From: Poronia punctata
Taxonomy: Eukaryota > Ascomycota > Sordariomycetes > Xylariales > Xylariaceae
Direction: 5' to 3'
DNA length: 64,000 nt
Assembly: GCA_022579005.1 (NCBI GenBank)
Contig: MU401545.1
Span: 62,001-126,000 of the forward strand
Shown: piece after piece, positions 63,701 through 64,000 of the stretch
Numbering within the stretch: position 1 is the first letter of the stretch
Layout of the letters: every line of letters starts with the position of its first letter
Program-made: the position numbers and the translations under genes
The notes under the pieces: generated by a model
Databases searched by the model: none
What the model was told of the DNA's origin: nothing
What the model saw: only the letters and a program-made list of their open reading frames with translations

Positions 63701-64000
63701 CATTTGTCCTGCTAACAGACGAACGGAGCGCTATCGCGACTGTTTGAAAAGACCACAGGACATGGATCGGTGGATTCAAGACCTTTCGACTTCGGGTGGA
63801 CTTTGAAGATATGGCGCGGTCGATTTACCAAATACTTATAAAAGAAATACAGAGAAGATATACATACGAAAAGAAGGGATATCGTAGGCATGCCAAGTGT
63901 TACGAGTGCGCTACCTGTAGTTGAAATTGTGGTGCTCTGCTCTGTTGTGCTGGAAACTGAAACGGCGTTGTTTGGAAGTAGGAGGTACCTGTGGGTGGAT

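Larger units (their letters stand above)
52968..64000. other. 11-kb region without a supportable gene
   Basis: The left end holds the Elp2 promoter. Beyond it, no ORF above about 130 codons exists and none has a motif I recognise on either strand. The longest are 54812-55150 (minus, 112 codons), 56300-56686 (plus), 56143-56418 with 56449-56730 (minus) and 59187-59492 (plus). I could not join them into a family. An ATG at 63890 opens 37 codons to the right edge (MPSVTSALPVVEIVVLC), which may or may not start a gene. No tRNA, 5S, snRNA or transposon terminal repeat was found. Microsatellites and TACGAGTA words are frequent. Confidence 0.5.

Noticed and set aside
63846..63870. ATACAGAGAAGAT string resembling the U6 snRNA core
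   Set aside because: The rest of the highly conserved U6 sequence (5' stem and the bases after AGAAGAT) is absent.

Overview
The window reads as nuclear DNA of a filamentous ascomycete, most likely a Sordariomycete. Genes are broken by many short GT-AG introns (about 50-230 nt), several with CTAAC/CTGAC-type branch sites. The repertoire is fungal: a Zn2Cys6 regulator, a DUF1996 secreted protein, an STL1-like sugar porter, a DNMT1-RFD-like protein and a fungal-type kinase with an HFDIDP catalytic loop. The sequence is a draft assembly, with one run of 10 N at 26294-26303. I cannot name the species.

Layout. 1-10.8 kb: the 5' part of a Zn2Cys6 transcription factor leaving the left edge (-), a 172-aa conserved-looking protein (-), ICln/pICln (+), a 1140-aa single-pass membrane protein (-) and a DUF1996 secreted protein (-). 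10.8-15.7 kb is empty of recognisable genes. 15.7-34.6 kb: auxilin-like Swa2 (+), an MFS sugar transporter (+), an 11-exon protein kinase (-), a Gln-Gly repeat ORF that runs into the assembly gap (-), the DNMT1-RFD-like nuclear protein (-), Pus4 (+) and a DadA-like FAD oxidoreductase (-). 36-53 kb is a housekeeping block: a ubiquitin-specific protease (-), mitochondrial uL5m/Mrpl7 (+), Fes1 (-), actin (+), a mitochondrial GGQ release-factor-like protein (-), a serine palmitoyltransferase small subunit (+) and Elongator subunit Elp2 (-). From 53 to 64 kb I see no gene I can support.

The genes do not form one pathway. Several concern translation: Elp2 and Pus4 modify tRNA, while uL5m and the GGQ protein act in mitochondrial translation. 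Others concern proteostasis and trafficking: Fes1 and Swa2 are Hsp70 co-factors, the USP removes ubiquitin, and actin and the SPT small subunit serve cytoskeleton and sphingolipid synthesis. There is no sign of a secondary-metabolite cluster, rRNA, tRNA, CRISPR or an intact transposon.

The most useful results come from splicing by eye. The Zn2Cys6 domain is split over three exons. Elp2 has a terminal exon whose upstream donor overlaps an in-frame stop. The small SPT subunit and the kinase appear only once exons are joined. Other points of note are a C-terminal CaaX-like box on the USP, a duplicated sequence around the assembly gap, and an 8-mer (TACGAGTA/TACTCGTA) found at least 23 times, every time outside coding exons. 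All exon boundaries are inferred from splice signals, reading frame and family resemblance. No transcript or database was consulted.
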